A stretch of DNA of 64,000 bases from Pelagomonas calceolata (Eukaryota; Sar; Pelagophyceae; Pelagomonadales; Pelagomonadaceae), in the NCBI GenBank assembly GCA_918797485.1, contig CAKKNE010000005.1:5224732-5288731 (forward strand), written 5' to 3'. Below are positions 35,310 to 43,829 of this stretch, in pieces. Both the position numbers and the translations under genes were made by a program. The first letter of the stretch is position 1. Every line of letters begins with the position of its first letter. The notes under the pieces are model-generated. The model searched no databases. It saw only the letters and a program-made list of their open reading frames with translations, and was not told the DNA's origin.

Positions 35310-35867
35310 ATGCGGACGCGACTATCCCGACGCAACGAGGCGGCGGCACAGCGCGCGGCGCGCGTGGGCCGCCTCGCCGGCGAAGCATTCGGACGGAACG
35401 AAGTTCTCATCCTGTCAAATTTGTGGTGGGCCGACGGGCGCCGCGCCGAGGCGACGTGCAAGGCCTGGCGGGCGTGCCGCGCCCCCGTCGATAAGGCGCG
35501 TAAAGGATTGCTCGGCGCGTATCTGGCCAGGCCCCGGAGATGCTGGCAGCCGGCCGGGCGCGGCCACCCCGGGTTCGGCAAACGTGACCCATCCGAACCG
35601 GTGGATTATCGGCGCCTCACAACTTTGGGCAGACCCGCATCTCTTGCAGAACAAATTGCGGATTTAAGCGCCGAGCGCGAGGTCGCCAGGTGGATGGCCC
35701 GTCTCGCCGCGCGGGGGCTGCCTCCGGACTGGACCGAGGAGGAGCTCCGGCGCCAAGGACACACTTTGGATCAAGGCTACTGGGAATCGGAGGGCGTATA
35801 CCGTCCCGGCGAGGACGAGGAAGCAAGAACGCCGCGCGCCGCGTGGTCGGCGGCGCAGACCCTCTAA
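35310..35867 (+). CDS. Hypothetical basic protein
   Basis: 185 residues, ATG at 35310, single exon. An Arg/Ala-rich start leads into NEVLILSNLWWADGRRAEATCKAWRACRAP (about 29-58), which has the look of an F-box-like helical unit but is not diagnostic. The remainder is charged, with LAEQIADLSAEREVARWMARLAARGLP, PDWTEEELRRQGH and an acidic tail. Its 3' end nearly abuts the convergent DUF445 gene (14 bp). Function unknown. Confidence 0.5.
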   Translation: MRTRLSRRNEAAAQRAARVGRLAGEAFGRNEVLILSNLWWADGRRAEATCKAWRACRAPVDKARKGLLGAYLARPRRCWQPAGRGHPGFGKRDPSEPVDYRRLTTLGRPASLAEQIADLSAEREVARWMARLAARGLPPDWTEEELRRQGHTLDQGYWESEGVYRPGEDEEARTPRAAWSAAQTL

Positions 35868-35881
35868 GTAAAAACCAAGAA

Positions 35882-37054
35882 TTAAATCCCCACCTCGCCC
35901 GTCGCCGCGAACTTGCACACCCAGACCACCGCGCCGATCAACCCCCCGAACACGTTGCCCCAGACGACCAACCACCCCAAATGTTCTCGAATGACCGCTG
36001 CCATCATCCTTTTCACCCTTAATGGTGTCAACGTCTCCATTCTCTCAGTAAGCACCTTGTCGATTTCCCCCCTCACCGTGTCCACGTCCACGATCTCCGT
36101 CAAATCGAAATTTTGAGCGAGCGTCTCGATCAGATCCGCACCGATGCCGATCAGCATGGGCTTGAGCATCGGCACCATCGTGTCAAACCCCCCGAACATC
36201 GGCGCCATCGTCTGTAATAAAAGACCGTCCGGCGTCGCCGCGAGCTTTTCTAACTTGCGCGCGAGGTCGTGGTCGAAGCTGTCGCCGGCCATGGCCTTGC
36301 GCAGTTTTGATTTCACGTCGACTTTTTCCAGTAGATTACCCGACCGCGTCGACAGGTACTCCGACAGAAACTTCTTCTCGAAGAACGTCTCCAGGATCAT
36401 CGTTTTTAAAGCACCTAAAATGTCCTTGAACCGTCGCGGGATGACGCCCGAACCGATGAGGAACGGAATGCGATCAAACAACATTTTGACCGCGAGCCAA
36501 TTCGTCACGCCGCCCGCGAAGCCAAATAATCCAAAGGCCAATATAAAACCCGCCGACGCGTTCCTCGCGCCGAGCGAGGTGCGCATGATGAGACCTAGTA
36601 TGAGCACTACTGCAGTGGCGACGTTGCTGAAGTCGCCCTTGTTCCACATTGTCACATCCCAGCAGGGCGGCTCCTTGTGGTCGTCCCAGATCTCGAGGCC
36701 GACGGGGTTCTCAACATCTCGACTGGGTTCGTCGGGCACGAGGGGCGTGTTCGACGCGTCCGTCGGCGTCGGCGAGACGCTCGGCCGTTGTGGTATGGGC
36801 TTCTGGAGCGGCGGCGTTGTAGGTGCGGCGGCGCCGTTGGTGGGGGCGGCGCCGTTGGTTGGGACGGTGCCGTCGGTCGCGCTGGCGGCCGGCGCGTCGG
36901 GCGCGGGCGCCACCGACATCGCCGCAGCGGCGTCGTCGAAGGTCGCGACCGGCGACGCCTGGAGCGGCGAGTGGAGCGGCGACGCCTGGACCGGCTCGTC
37001 GCCGTCCGACGCAGCGAGGCTCGGCACTGGGGAGGCGGCCGGCGCCGCCGGCAC
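35882..37054 (-). CDS. DUF445-family membrane protein
   Basis: About 390 residues in this frame. A disordered Pro/Ala/Thr-rich N-terminal third is followed by the DUF445 core: a hydrophobic segment near 146-157, FGLFGFAGGVTNWLAVKMLF near 174-193 (the hallmark G-x-x-TNWLA-K-LF), GSGVIPRRFKDILGAL, and a C-terminal MTPLR-like helix before WLVVWGNVFGGLIGAVVWV. Bacterial relatives are YheB/YjiN-type membrane proteins of unknown function. There is no in-frame ATG at the N-terminus; the first is at about residue 46 (36919), so the start is either there or in an unseen upstream exon. Divergent from HtrA. Confidence 0.75.
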   Translation of the reverse strand: MPAAPAASPVPSLAASDGDEPVQASPLHSPLQASPVATFDDAAAAMSVAPAPDAPAASATDGTVPTNGAAPTNGAAAPTTPPLQKPIPQRPSVSPTPTDASNTPLVPDEPSRDVENPVGLEIWDDHKEPPCWDVTMWNKGDFSNVATAVVLILGLIMRTSLGARNASAGFILAFGLFGFAGGVTNWLAVKMLFDRIPFLIGSGVIPRRFKDILGALKTMILETFFEKKFLSEYLSTRSGNLLEKVDVKSKLRKAMAGDSFDHDLARKLEKLAATPDGLLLQTMAPMFGGFDTMVPMLKPMLIGIGADLIETLAQNFDLTEIVDVDTVRGEIDKVLTERMETLTPLRVKRMMAAVIREHLGWLVVWGNVFGGLIGAVVWVCKFAATGEVGI

Positions 37055-37272
37055 TGCTGGGTCTGGCGACGCCAGCTTTGCTGCAGCCGTGCGACTTCGC
37101 TACGATCTATGGGTAGCGTGAACGTGTCCGACCTTGCCCGTGCAAGGCTATAGGCCCAGTTTGAACGAATTTGGCGCTGCGAGTTCCAGCCTCGAGAGGC
37201 CTCTCATCGAGCCTCTCAGCCTCTCTGCTCGTCGAATAGATCGTAATCTTGCACTATTCCAGGCTCAGCGCG

Positions 37273-38445
37273 ATGCTACTACAACGCTCTCTCCGTGCCG
37301 CGCTGCGGCAGGCACCGCGCGCATGCCGCAGAGCCATCAGCTCAGCACCCAAAGCGGCAGCCGCCGCAAAAGCGCCAGCGTTCGCGTTCGGCATGGGCGC
37401 ATCGGTCGCCGGCACGGGCGCATCGGTCGCCGCGACGCAGACATCGGTGGGCCTACCTCCTGCGGTGGCCCTTGCGCTCGGCCTCTCCGGCGCGGCGGTC
37501 GCGACGGCGACGAACTGCGACGGCGACTACCTGCGACGCAACTTCGTGGCCGACGCGGCGGCGAAGGCGCTGCCGGCCGTCGTCAACCTGACGAGCGACG
37601 TGCAGAAGGGCTGGGTCCGCGGCATGAGCGCCGGGAGCGGCTTTATCGTACGAGCCGATGGATTGGTGGTGACGAACGCCCACGTCGTCCAGCACGCGCG
37701 GGGCGGCAAGGTCGTGGTCACGCTCGCGGACGGACGGAAGCTAAGGGGGCGCGTGCTCGCTCTAGACGCGGCGAGCGACCTGGCCGTGGTCCAGTGCGAG
37801 GTGCCGAAGCACACTCAGTCTTTACCCGTGGCCGAGCTCGGGAGCTCCGCAGCGTTGCGGCCGGGCGATTTTGTGGTGGCGTTGGGGTCTCCCCTCAACC
37901 TGTCGAACTCGGTGACCTCGGGCATCGTCTCGAACGTCCACCGCCACGGCTCGGAATTAGGTAATGTCCAGTCGCGGGCCGAGTACCTGCAGACCGACGC
38001 GGCCATCAACCAAGGGAACAGTGGCGGGCCCCTGGTGGATTTAGATGGGAAAGTCGTTGGCATCAACACGATGAAGGCGGCGGCGGCCGACGGTATTAGC
38101 TTCGCGATTCCCATTGATGTCGCTTGGGCCGTGGTGAGACAGTTGTTGCAGCACGGCGCCGTGAAGCGGCCCTACGTCGGCATCCAGATGCGCGCGCTAC
38201 CGCTCAAGGGCGGCGTGGAAGTGGTCCAGGTCGCGCCGGACTCGCCGGCGGAGCGGGCCGGGCTGCGGGCGGGCGACCGGCTCGTGGCGATGCGGGGCGA
38301 GCGGATCCGGGACGTGGCGGACGTGCTCGCGCGGCTCGCGCTGCGGGCCGACGTGCTGGACGTGACGGTCGCGCGGCCCGACGTCGACGGCTCCTACCGC
38401 AACGCGACGCTCGTGGAAGCGCGCGTCGTGCCCGAGGAGAGGTGA
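37273..38445 (+). CDS. HtrA/Deg-type serine protease, HtrA2-like, mitochondrial
   Basis: 390 residues from ATG 37273. The N-terminus is Arg/Ala-rich and non-acidic (MLLQRSLRAALRQAPRACRR), a mitochondrial-type presequence, followed by a Gly/Ala-rich possible membrane segment (about 60-80). The trypsin-like domain has H137 in TNAHVV, D169 in ASDLAVV and S250 in GNSGGPL. One PDZ domain (about 300-378, YVGIQMRALP...VQVAPDSPAERAGLRAGDRLV) follows. Members degrade misfolded proteins, with the PDZ controlling activity. The single PDZ and layout match HtrA2/Omi more than plastid Deg1, though a plastid member cannot be excluded. Confidence 0.88.
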   Translation: MLLQRSLRAALRQAPRACRRAISSAPKAAAAAKAPAFAFGMGASVAGTGASVAATQTSVGLPPAVALALGLSGAAVATATNCDGDYLRRNFVADAAAKALPAVVNLTSDVQKGWVRGMSAGSGFIVRADGLVVTNAHVVQHARGGKVVVTLADGRKLRGRVLALDAASDLAVVQCEVPKHTQSLPVAELGSSAALRPGDFVVALGSPLNLSNSVTSGIVSNVHRHGSELGNVQSRAEYLQTDAAINQGNSGGPLVDLDGKVVGINTMKAAAADGISFAIPIDVAWAVVRQLLQHGAVKRPYVGIQMRALPLKGGVEVVQVAPDSPAERAGLRAGDRLVAMRGERIRDVADVLARLALRADVLDVTVARPDVDGSYRNATLVEARVVPEER

Positions 38446-38528
38446 ATTTGACGCGTATAAAACTGTTGTCTATCTTTAGACCTAGAGCGGAGCGACGCGG
38501 AGACCTGACGATTGGCGACAACCGACAC

Positions 38529-38991
38529 CTAGCCCTGGTAGGCCAGCGCCGCAGCGACGGCGGCTGCGAGGACCCCATAGAAGCCGACCATCTTCGCGGA
38601 GCCCATGTCCAGCGACGGGCCCTTCTGCGGGATCGTCGAGAGCGTGTCGTCGACGCGCGATCCTAGCGCCGGCTTGTAGGCGTCCTTGTTCGACCTGCGA
38701 TCGACGGCATGTTTGTGGACGCCGCGACGTCTTCGCGTGTGATCGATGGCGTACTGTGTGAGGCTGTGTGAGGACGCGTCGACGACGCGGCAGCGCCGAG
38801 TGTCAAAAAATCGTACGACTGACTGTTCAAGCCGCGGTACCTTTGGAGAACTGGACGCCGTGATCGCGCTTCGGCCGGGAGGCCGGGTTGTCGAAGCCGT
38901 ACATCTGTGTGAGCTGCTGGCCCCGAGCAGCTGGGGGCTGGAAGGCACCCACAGCCGCTGCCAAACAGAGAAGGGCGCATGGTCGCTGCAT
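38529..38991 (-). CDS. Small plastid-targeted single-pass membrane protein, two exons
   Basis: Exon 1 38991-38852, intron 38851-38695, exon 2 38694-38529, about 101 residues. Exon 1 encodes MQRPCALLCLAAAVGAFQPP, a signal peptide with AF site, then QQLTQMYGFDNPASRPKRD. Exon 2 encodes NKDAYKPALGSRVDDTLST and one C-terminal hydrophobic helix (MVGFYGVLAAAVAAALAYQ). This is the form of small thylakoid proteins. The donor at CA-GTTCTCC is chosen because it alone gives the needed phase 2; the 3' site is GATCGCAG. The intron carries an ACGCCATCGATCACACG block like introner cores. Family unknown. Confidence 0.55.
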
Positions 38992-39171
38992 GGTGCCGAA
39001 GAATGAATCAGAGAATCACAAACGGATTCACAAACCAATGCGCAGCGTGGCCAGGAGGAGCCAAGCCAAATCTGCAGATCCAACCTAGCTGCAGAGACAC
39101 ACTAGCACCGATCAAATATACTCATCGATCCACAATAGTACTCTAGAGGGTCACATCTCACGCACGAAAAC

Positions 39172-39612
39172 TTAGGAGCGACGCGTCCTAGGGCCTTCAC
39201 GAAAGGCAAAGTCGCACCCGAGCGTCTGGCCGAGCATGTCCGCCCCGTTCATCGCCTTGATCGCCGCGTCGGCCTCCTTCCGCTCCGCGTACTCGATCAA
39301 GACATAACCCTTCACGAAGCCCGTCCTCCTATCGAGATTGACGTGGATGTTCCGCACGTCGCCGTACTCGCCGAACGCGTCCAGGATGTCCTCCTCCTGC
39401 GCCTCCTCGTGGACGTTCCACACGAAGACGATCCAGCCCTCGACGCTCTTGACCGGGCCCGTGCCGGAGGAAGCTGTGCTGTCGAAGGTGCCCCGGCTCA
39501 GCTCGGAGTCGTTGCCGTCCGTGCGGTCGCGGTGGCCGCGGCCCTTCGTCCGCAGGCGCGCGCTGCCCTTGCCGCTGGCGGCCGACGAGACGTCGATCTC
39601 GAGCGAGGCCAT
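39172..39612 (-). CDS. RBM8A: Exon junction complex protein Y14 (RBM8A)
   Basis: 146 residues, single exon, ATG at 39612. A basic, Ser-rich N-terminus leads to the Y14 hallmark KSVEGWIVFVWNVHEEAQEED and one RRM (about 56-138) with RNP motifs IVFVWNV and KGYVLIEYA; NIHVNLDRRTGFVKGYV is almost the textbook Y14 sequence. Y14 pairs with Mago and clamps eIF4A-III on spliced mRNA. The C-terminal RS tail of animal Y14 is cut to a few residues. The gene is divergent from eIF4A-III, its direct complex partner, with exactly 399 bp between the start codons. Confidence 0.92.
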   Translation of the reverse strand: MASLEIDVSSAASGKGSARLRTKGRGHRDRTDGNDSELSRGTFDSTASSGTGPVKSVEGWIVFVWNVHEEAQEEDILDAFGEYGDVRNIHVNLDRRTGFVKGYVLIEYAERKEADAAIKAMNGADMLGQTLGCDFAFREGPRTRRS

Positions 39613-39796
39613 GGCTTTTTGCAGGAGGCGGCGGCGGCGTGGGTGTGCTAAATGGAGATCGGTGTGCTAAATGTCGCGGCGACGGCGTAGCGCTGGACCA
39701 AGCTGCGCAGGGCAAAAAATAAGCACTGAGGATGCTTGTCTTGCACAGAGCAGCCCTGTCGACGACAGGCGCGTCGATTTTAGTGAGGGCGGAAAT

Positions 39797-39819
39797 GCTA
39801 GTACGTTTGAAACGCTAGC
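39797..39819. promoter_or_regulatory. GCTAG palindromic element, diverged copy, between the two EJC genes
   Basis: GCTAGTACGT, TTGAAA, CGCTAGC. It lies almost at the centre of the Y14/eIF4A-III gap, 185 and 193 bp from the two start codons. Both half-sites are intact; the TGTCTTAC core is not conserved. Confidence 0.5.
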
Positions 39820-40011
39820 TCTCCCAGGGAGGACGAGGCAAAAAAAAAGGCCCGGGAGGACTTGTGTAGGCCCACGTGCCACCGGCAGCTCCCTCAGCAC
39901 TCATCAAACGCCTGGGACAAGCGACCGCGAACGCCGGGCCACCCTACGGCCGCACAGGCTGGGCCTAGCCAGAGTGGGCGAATTCACTGCACACGCCCGC
40001 GGAGACCAACA

Positions 40012-41160
40012 ATGGCGCAGCAATTAAAAGTCTTCGAGAACTTCGAAGCCCTAGGTTTAAGAGAAGACCTGCTGAGGGGCATCTACGCCTACGGCTTCGA
40101 ACGACCCAGCGCCATCCAGCAGCGCGCGATCGAGCCCATCGTGGCGGGAAGAGATATAATAGCCCAGTCCCAGTCGGGCACGGGCAAGACCGCCGTCTTT
40201 TGTATTGGCATGCTCCAAGTACTAAACTCGGCGACGAACGAGACGCAGATGTTGGCGCTGTCGCCCACTCGGGAACTCGCCGAGCAGACGCAGAAGGTTT
40301 GTTTGGCCCTGGGCGACTACATGAACGTGCAGTGCCACACGTGCATCGGTGGTAAATCTATCGGCGAGGATATTAGGAGACTAGACTACGGCGTGCAGAT
40401 CGTCTCCGGCACGCCTGGTCGGGTCTTCGACATGATCCAGAGACGTAGTCTGCAGACGCGCAATTTGAAGATGCTGGTTATTGACGAGGCCGACGAGATG
40501 CTCAACAGAGGCTTCAAGGACCAGATCTACGACATCTACAGATACCTGCCGCCGTCGATCCAAGTCGTCTTGGTCTCCGCCACAATGCCGCAGGAGGTCC
40601 TCGACATGACGAAGAAGTTCATGAATGAACCTGTTCATGTTTTGGTGAAGCGCGACGAATTAACTCTGGAGGGCATCAAGCAGTTCTTCGTGGCCGTCGA
40701 GCGCGAGGAGTGGAAGTTCGACACCCTGTGTGATTTGTATGACACTTTAACAATCACGCAAGCGGTCATCTTCTGCAACACGAAGCGTAAAGTCGACTGG
40801 CTCTCCTCCAAAATGCGCGAGGCGAACTTTACCGTCTCAGCGATGCATGGGGACATGCCGCAAAAAGAAAGGGATGCCATCATGGCCGAGTTCCGGGGCG
40901 GGTCGTCGCGGGTCTTGATTGCCACGGACGTCTGGGGGCGCGGCTTGGACGTCCAGCAGGTGTCGCTGGTGATCTGTTATGATTTGCCGAACAACCGCGA
41001 GTTGTACATTCACCGCATCGGCCGGTCGGGGAGATTTGGAAGGAAGGGCGTGGCCATCAACTTCGTGAAGAACGAGGACGTGCGCATTTTGCGGGACATC
41101 GAGCAGTACTACAGCACCCAGATCGACGAGATGCCGATGAACGTCGCGGACCTGATCTAG
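40012..41160 (+). CDS. EIF4A3: DEAD-box RNA helicase eIF4A-III
   Basis: 382 residues from ATG 40012; an upstream in-frame extension is not conserved. All DEAD-box motifs are present: Q motif ([12 protein letters not shown]), [29 protein letters not shown], and in domain 2 [24 protein letters not shown] and [11 protein letters not shown]. The set [10 protein letters not shown] (instead of ATDLLARGID), [14 protein letters not shown] and VDWLSSKM match eIF4A-III, the ATP-dependent clamp of the exon junction complex, rather than translation factor eIF4A. The C-terminus [12 protein letters not shown] is also typical. Single exon. Divergent from Y14. Confidence 0.93.
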   Translation: MAQQLKVFENFEALGLREDLLRGIYAYGFERPSAIQQRAIEPIVAGRDIIAQSQSGTGKTAVFCIGMLQVLNSATNETQMLALSPTRELAEQTQKVCLALGDYMNVQCHTCIGGKSIGEDIRRLDYGVQIVSGTPGRVFDMIQRRSLQTRNLKMLVIDEADEMLNRGFKDQIYDIYRYLPPSIQVVLVSATMPQEVLDMTKKFMNEPVHVLVKRDELTLEGIKQFFVAVEREEWKFDTLCDLYDTLTITQAVIFCNTKRKVDWLSSKMREANFTVSAMHGDMPQKERDAIMAEFRGGSSRVLIATDVWGRGLDVQQVSLVICYDLPNNRELYIHRIGRSGRFGRKGVAINFVKNEDVRILRDIEQYYSTQIDEMPMNVADLI

Positions 41161-41290
41161 GTGTCGCTTCTCCCGCGTAAGGGGCTTGTTTGGGAAACCT
41201 GGCGGGTTCGTAGAAGGGGCAGAGAGGTTAGACGGGGTAAAGAAAGCGCCCCCGGCCAAGTATGAGCTCAAACCTACAAACACACACATC

Positions 41291-42202
41291 TTAGGCACCG
41301 GCCGCGAGCTCCAGGCTGTGCTCGAGGCAGTCGCCCGTCCGCGTCGTTGCGCACGCGACGACGCGGCCGCCCCGGCGCTCGAGGAGGGCCGTGCACGCGC
41401 GCCGGTGCAGGTCCGGCACGGCCCCGGACGCCACGAGGTCCGCAGCGGAGCAGGCCGCGAGCGTCGCCGGCACGCGCACCTTGATCAGGACGCCCTTCTC
41501 GCCCGGCGCCGCGTCGGCCGCGTCGCAGTAGCCAAAGCCCACGAGGCGGTCCAGCAAATCCCGCAGCGCCGCGAGCGTCCCGAGGTCCGGGGCGAGCCCG
41601 CCCGGCGCTCGGTTGGACACGGCCGCGAGCGTCTCCTCGCCGAGCTTCCGCCCAAAGACCTCTAAAGCAGCAGCGTCCCGCGCGCACGACACCGCCGCGA
41701 CGCACGTGGCGTAGGCGTTCAGGTCGAACGTGTAGGGGTCGGCGTTGTCGTTGTCGACCTCGTCGTCGCCCAGCGTGATCTCGGCGCCCGACGACGCCGC
41801 CGCGGCCGCGTAGTCCGGCCGCGCCCGGCGCCGCTCGTCCTTGAAGGCCGCCACGAGCTGGCGCTTGCCGACGCCCATGCTGTCGCGGGCCGCGTTGTAC
41901 ATGGCTTTCAGCAATGATAAGGCGAGGGCCTCGTCGAGCCGCGGCCGCGCCGCCGGCCGCGCGACCATGGGCGCGCCCCGCCAGCTCACGGCGGCCTCGC
42001 CGAGGTCCATCTCGTCCTTGCCCTCGTCCTCGTCGTCGCTTTTGCCGCCGCGCACCTCGCGCCAGGCCTCCTCGAGCGACTCGAGCACGACGGGCGCCGT
42101 AATGTCCGGCCCGAGCTCCTCCTCGACGTCCCAGCCCAGCGCTCGCATGCGTGCGGCGTCGGGCGGTGGGTCCGCGGGCGTCAGGATCTGGGCTCGGCGC
42201 AT
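41291..42202 (-). CDS. Hypothetical acidic protein
   Basis: 303 residues, one exon, ATG at 42202. The N-terminal ~75 residues include DPPPDAARMRALGWDVEEEL and an acidic linker. The rest is helical: EALALSLLKAMYNAARDSMG, TFDLNAYATCVAAVSCARDA, LGTLAALRDLLDRLVGFGYC and a C-terminal strand LIKVRVPATLAACSAADLVA. No signal peptide, membrane segment or catalytic motif. Family not recognised. Divergent from the alpha/beta hydrolase, with a strong GCTAG element between. Confidence 0.55.
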   Translation of the reverse strand: MRRAQILTPADPPPDAARMRALGWDVEEELGPDITAPVVLESLEEAWREVRGGKSDDEDEGKDEMDLGEAAVSWRGAPMVARPAARPRLDEALALSLLKAMYNAARDSMGVGKRQLVAAFKDERRRARPDYAAAAASSGAEITLGDDEVDNDNADPYTFDLNAYATCVAAVSCARDAAALEVFGRKLGEETLAAVSNRAPGGLAPDLGTLAALRDLLDRLVGFGYCDAADAAPGEKGVLIKVRVPATLAACSAADLVASGAVPDLHRRACTALLERRGGRVVACATTRTGDCLEHSLELAAGA

Positions 42203-42439
42203 AGTGCTTTCAAATTTCAGGGTCTCCTCTGCACAGTGCTGTCCCCAATTGATGTGTGGTGTTTGAAATGAGCCGCGGCAGGCTTTGCGCGCGCGGGCTG
42301 CTTGTCCGGGATGTTTGTGTGAGCAACGTCACGGCTCAAAAAGCTGCGATTCCTCCAGCACGTGTCGAATGGTGTACTCACAGCGCGTCTTTGCGTGCGA
42401 CAAGCAGAGATGCGCCAACGCGCCTTGCGAAGCGACCGC

Positions 42440-42463
42440 ACTAGCGTCATGTAAGACACTAGC
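42440..42463 (-). promoter_or_regulatory. GCTAG palindromic element, strong copy 6
   Basis: Minus strand GCTAGTGTCTTAC, ATGA, CGCTAGT. Between divergent starts at 42202 (238 bp) and 42669 (206 bp), in a 466-bp gap with no other feature seen. Confidence 0.65.
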
Positions 42464-42668
42464 AAAAGCTACTTTGGCCAAACGCCAGAGCGCGGCTCCT
42501 AGCGGCTATCTCGCGCGTGCGCGGCTGCCACGAGGTCGCCAGACACTCAGCGTCTCCTGCTGCTCCACCTGTGGCGGCTCGGAGGCTCTCCGGCTCCGCT
42601 GAGGCCTGAGAGGCCATTAGCTCTGCCTAGCCATTTTTCGCCGGCGCGGAGGGTTTGACCAATCAAAA

Positions 42669-43754
42669 ATGGCCGAGGACGAGCCCGCGCCAGCCACAAT
42701 CACAAAGACGGCCAACGCGCTAGCCCAGGCCGCGGAATTCGCGTTAGCCTCGCTCGTCAACCTCGGCTGGACGTGGCCGAACATCGCCTTCGCGATCGCA
42801 GCGGCCACGACGGCCGCGACGGGCCGCTTCCCGCGGTCGGCGACGATCCTCGGCTTTATCCTGTTCGTGCGCCTCATCCGCTTCCCCGAGGGCCCCATGA
42901 GCCGCAGCGATCAACCGGCGACCGGTGAAATGGTAGACCTCCCGACCGGCGCGACGCACTACGAGTGGCTCGAGGCCACGACATTGTTGAGTGAGGTGCC
43001 CGTCGTCGTCGTGCACGGCTTTAGTGGAGATTTAAATGACGTGCGGCCGCTCGCCGCGCGGATCCGGGACGCGGGCCACCGCGTCCTCGTCTATGATTTA
43101 GTGGGGAGAGGCTACAGCGCGTGCCGCGGCGAGCGCCACACGTGCCGCCTCTTCGTGTCGCAGCTCTCGGAGTTGCTGAGCGCGCTCCAAATACAACGCG
43201 CGCACCTCGTGGGCAACTCGTTGGGCGGCGGCGTCGCGATCGAGTTCGCGCGCTACTTCCCGCAGCGCGTCGAGTCGCTTGCATTGGTCGCGCCCGTGGG
43301 GCTGCGGCTGGCGAAGCGCACGTACGTCTTGACGCGCGCGCCGCTGGTGCCGGACGTGCTCTTCCGGTGCTTCCTGCAGTTCTCGCTGCTCTTTGGGCTG
43401 GAGTACGAGTGGGCCGACGTCAAGAATCCCAAATATAGAACCATGGTGCAGGCTTATAAAAGGCGGGTGGCCGAGGAGCCCGCGCTCGGGCGGTCGCTGC
43501 TGTCGACGGCGCGGCACTTCCCCTTCGAGCAGCTGGGGCCGGCCTTCGCGGCGGCGGGCGCGCTGCCGCGGCCGGTGTTGGTCGTGTGGGGCGACGGCGA
43601 CCGGACGTGCCCCTGCGCGGCGCGCGACGTGCGGCGCCTCGTGCCGCGCGCGGACGTCGTGGTGGTGCGCGGCGCGCGGCACTGCGTCTACACGGAATTT
43701 GTCGGCGAGAGCGCGCGCGCCGTCGTGGACCACCTCCGGCGGGCCGTGGCCTAG
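42669..43754 (+). CDS. Membrane-associated alpha/beta hydrolase
   Basis: 361 residues. Two hydrophobic stretches precede the fold (about 36-56 and 58-74). The hydrolase domain starts near VVVVHGFSGDLNDV (oxyanion-loop HG), has the nucleophile elbow GNSLGGG (Ser near 180), the acid in VVWGDGDRTCP (Asp near 309) and His in GARHCVYTEF (near 337). Order and spacing match the mesoderm-specific-transcript or epoxide hydrolase-like group. Substrate cannot be deduced; acyl esters, epoxides or small lipids are all possible. Convergent with the RF2 gene (75 bp). Confidence 0.8.
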   Translation: MAEDEPAPATITKTANALAQAAEFALASLVNLGWTWPNIAFAIAAATTAATGRFPRSATILGFILFVRLIRFPEGPMSRSDQPATGEMVDLPTGATHYEWLEATTLLSEVPVVVVHGFSGDLNDVRPLAARIRDAGHRVLVYDLVGRGYSACRGERHTCRLFVSQLSELLSALQIQRAHLVGNSLGGGVAIEFARYFPQRVESLALVAPVGLRLAKRTYVLTRAPLVPDVLFRCFLQFSLLFGLEYEWADVKNPKYRTMVQAYKRRVAEEPALGRSLLSTARHFPFEQLGPAFAAAGALPRPVLVVWGDGDRTCPCAARDVRRLVPRADVVVVRGARHCVYTEFVGESARAVVDHLRRAVA

Positions 43755-43829
43755 TGTTTTCCCCTTTTAACTTTTGTGATCTTGAAACCCGGGCCCGGTC
43801 GCGCGCCCTCGTGAAAACAACAACAATAC

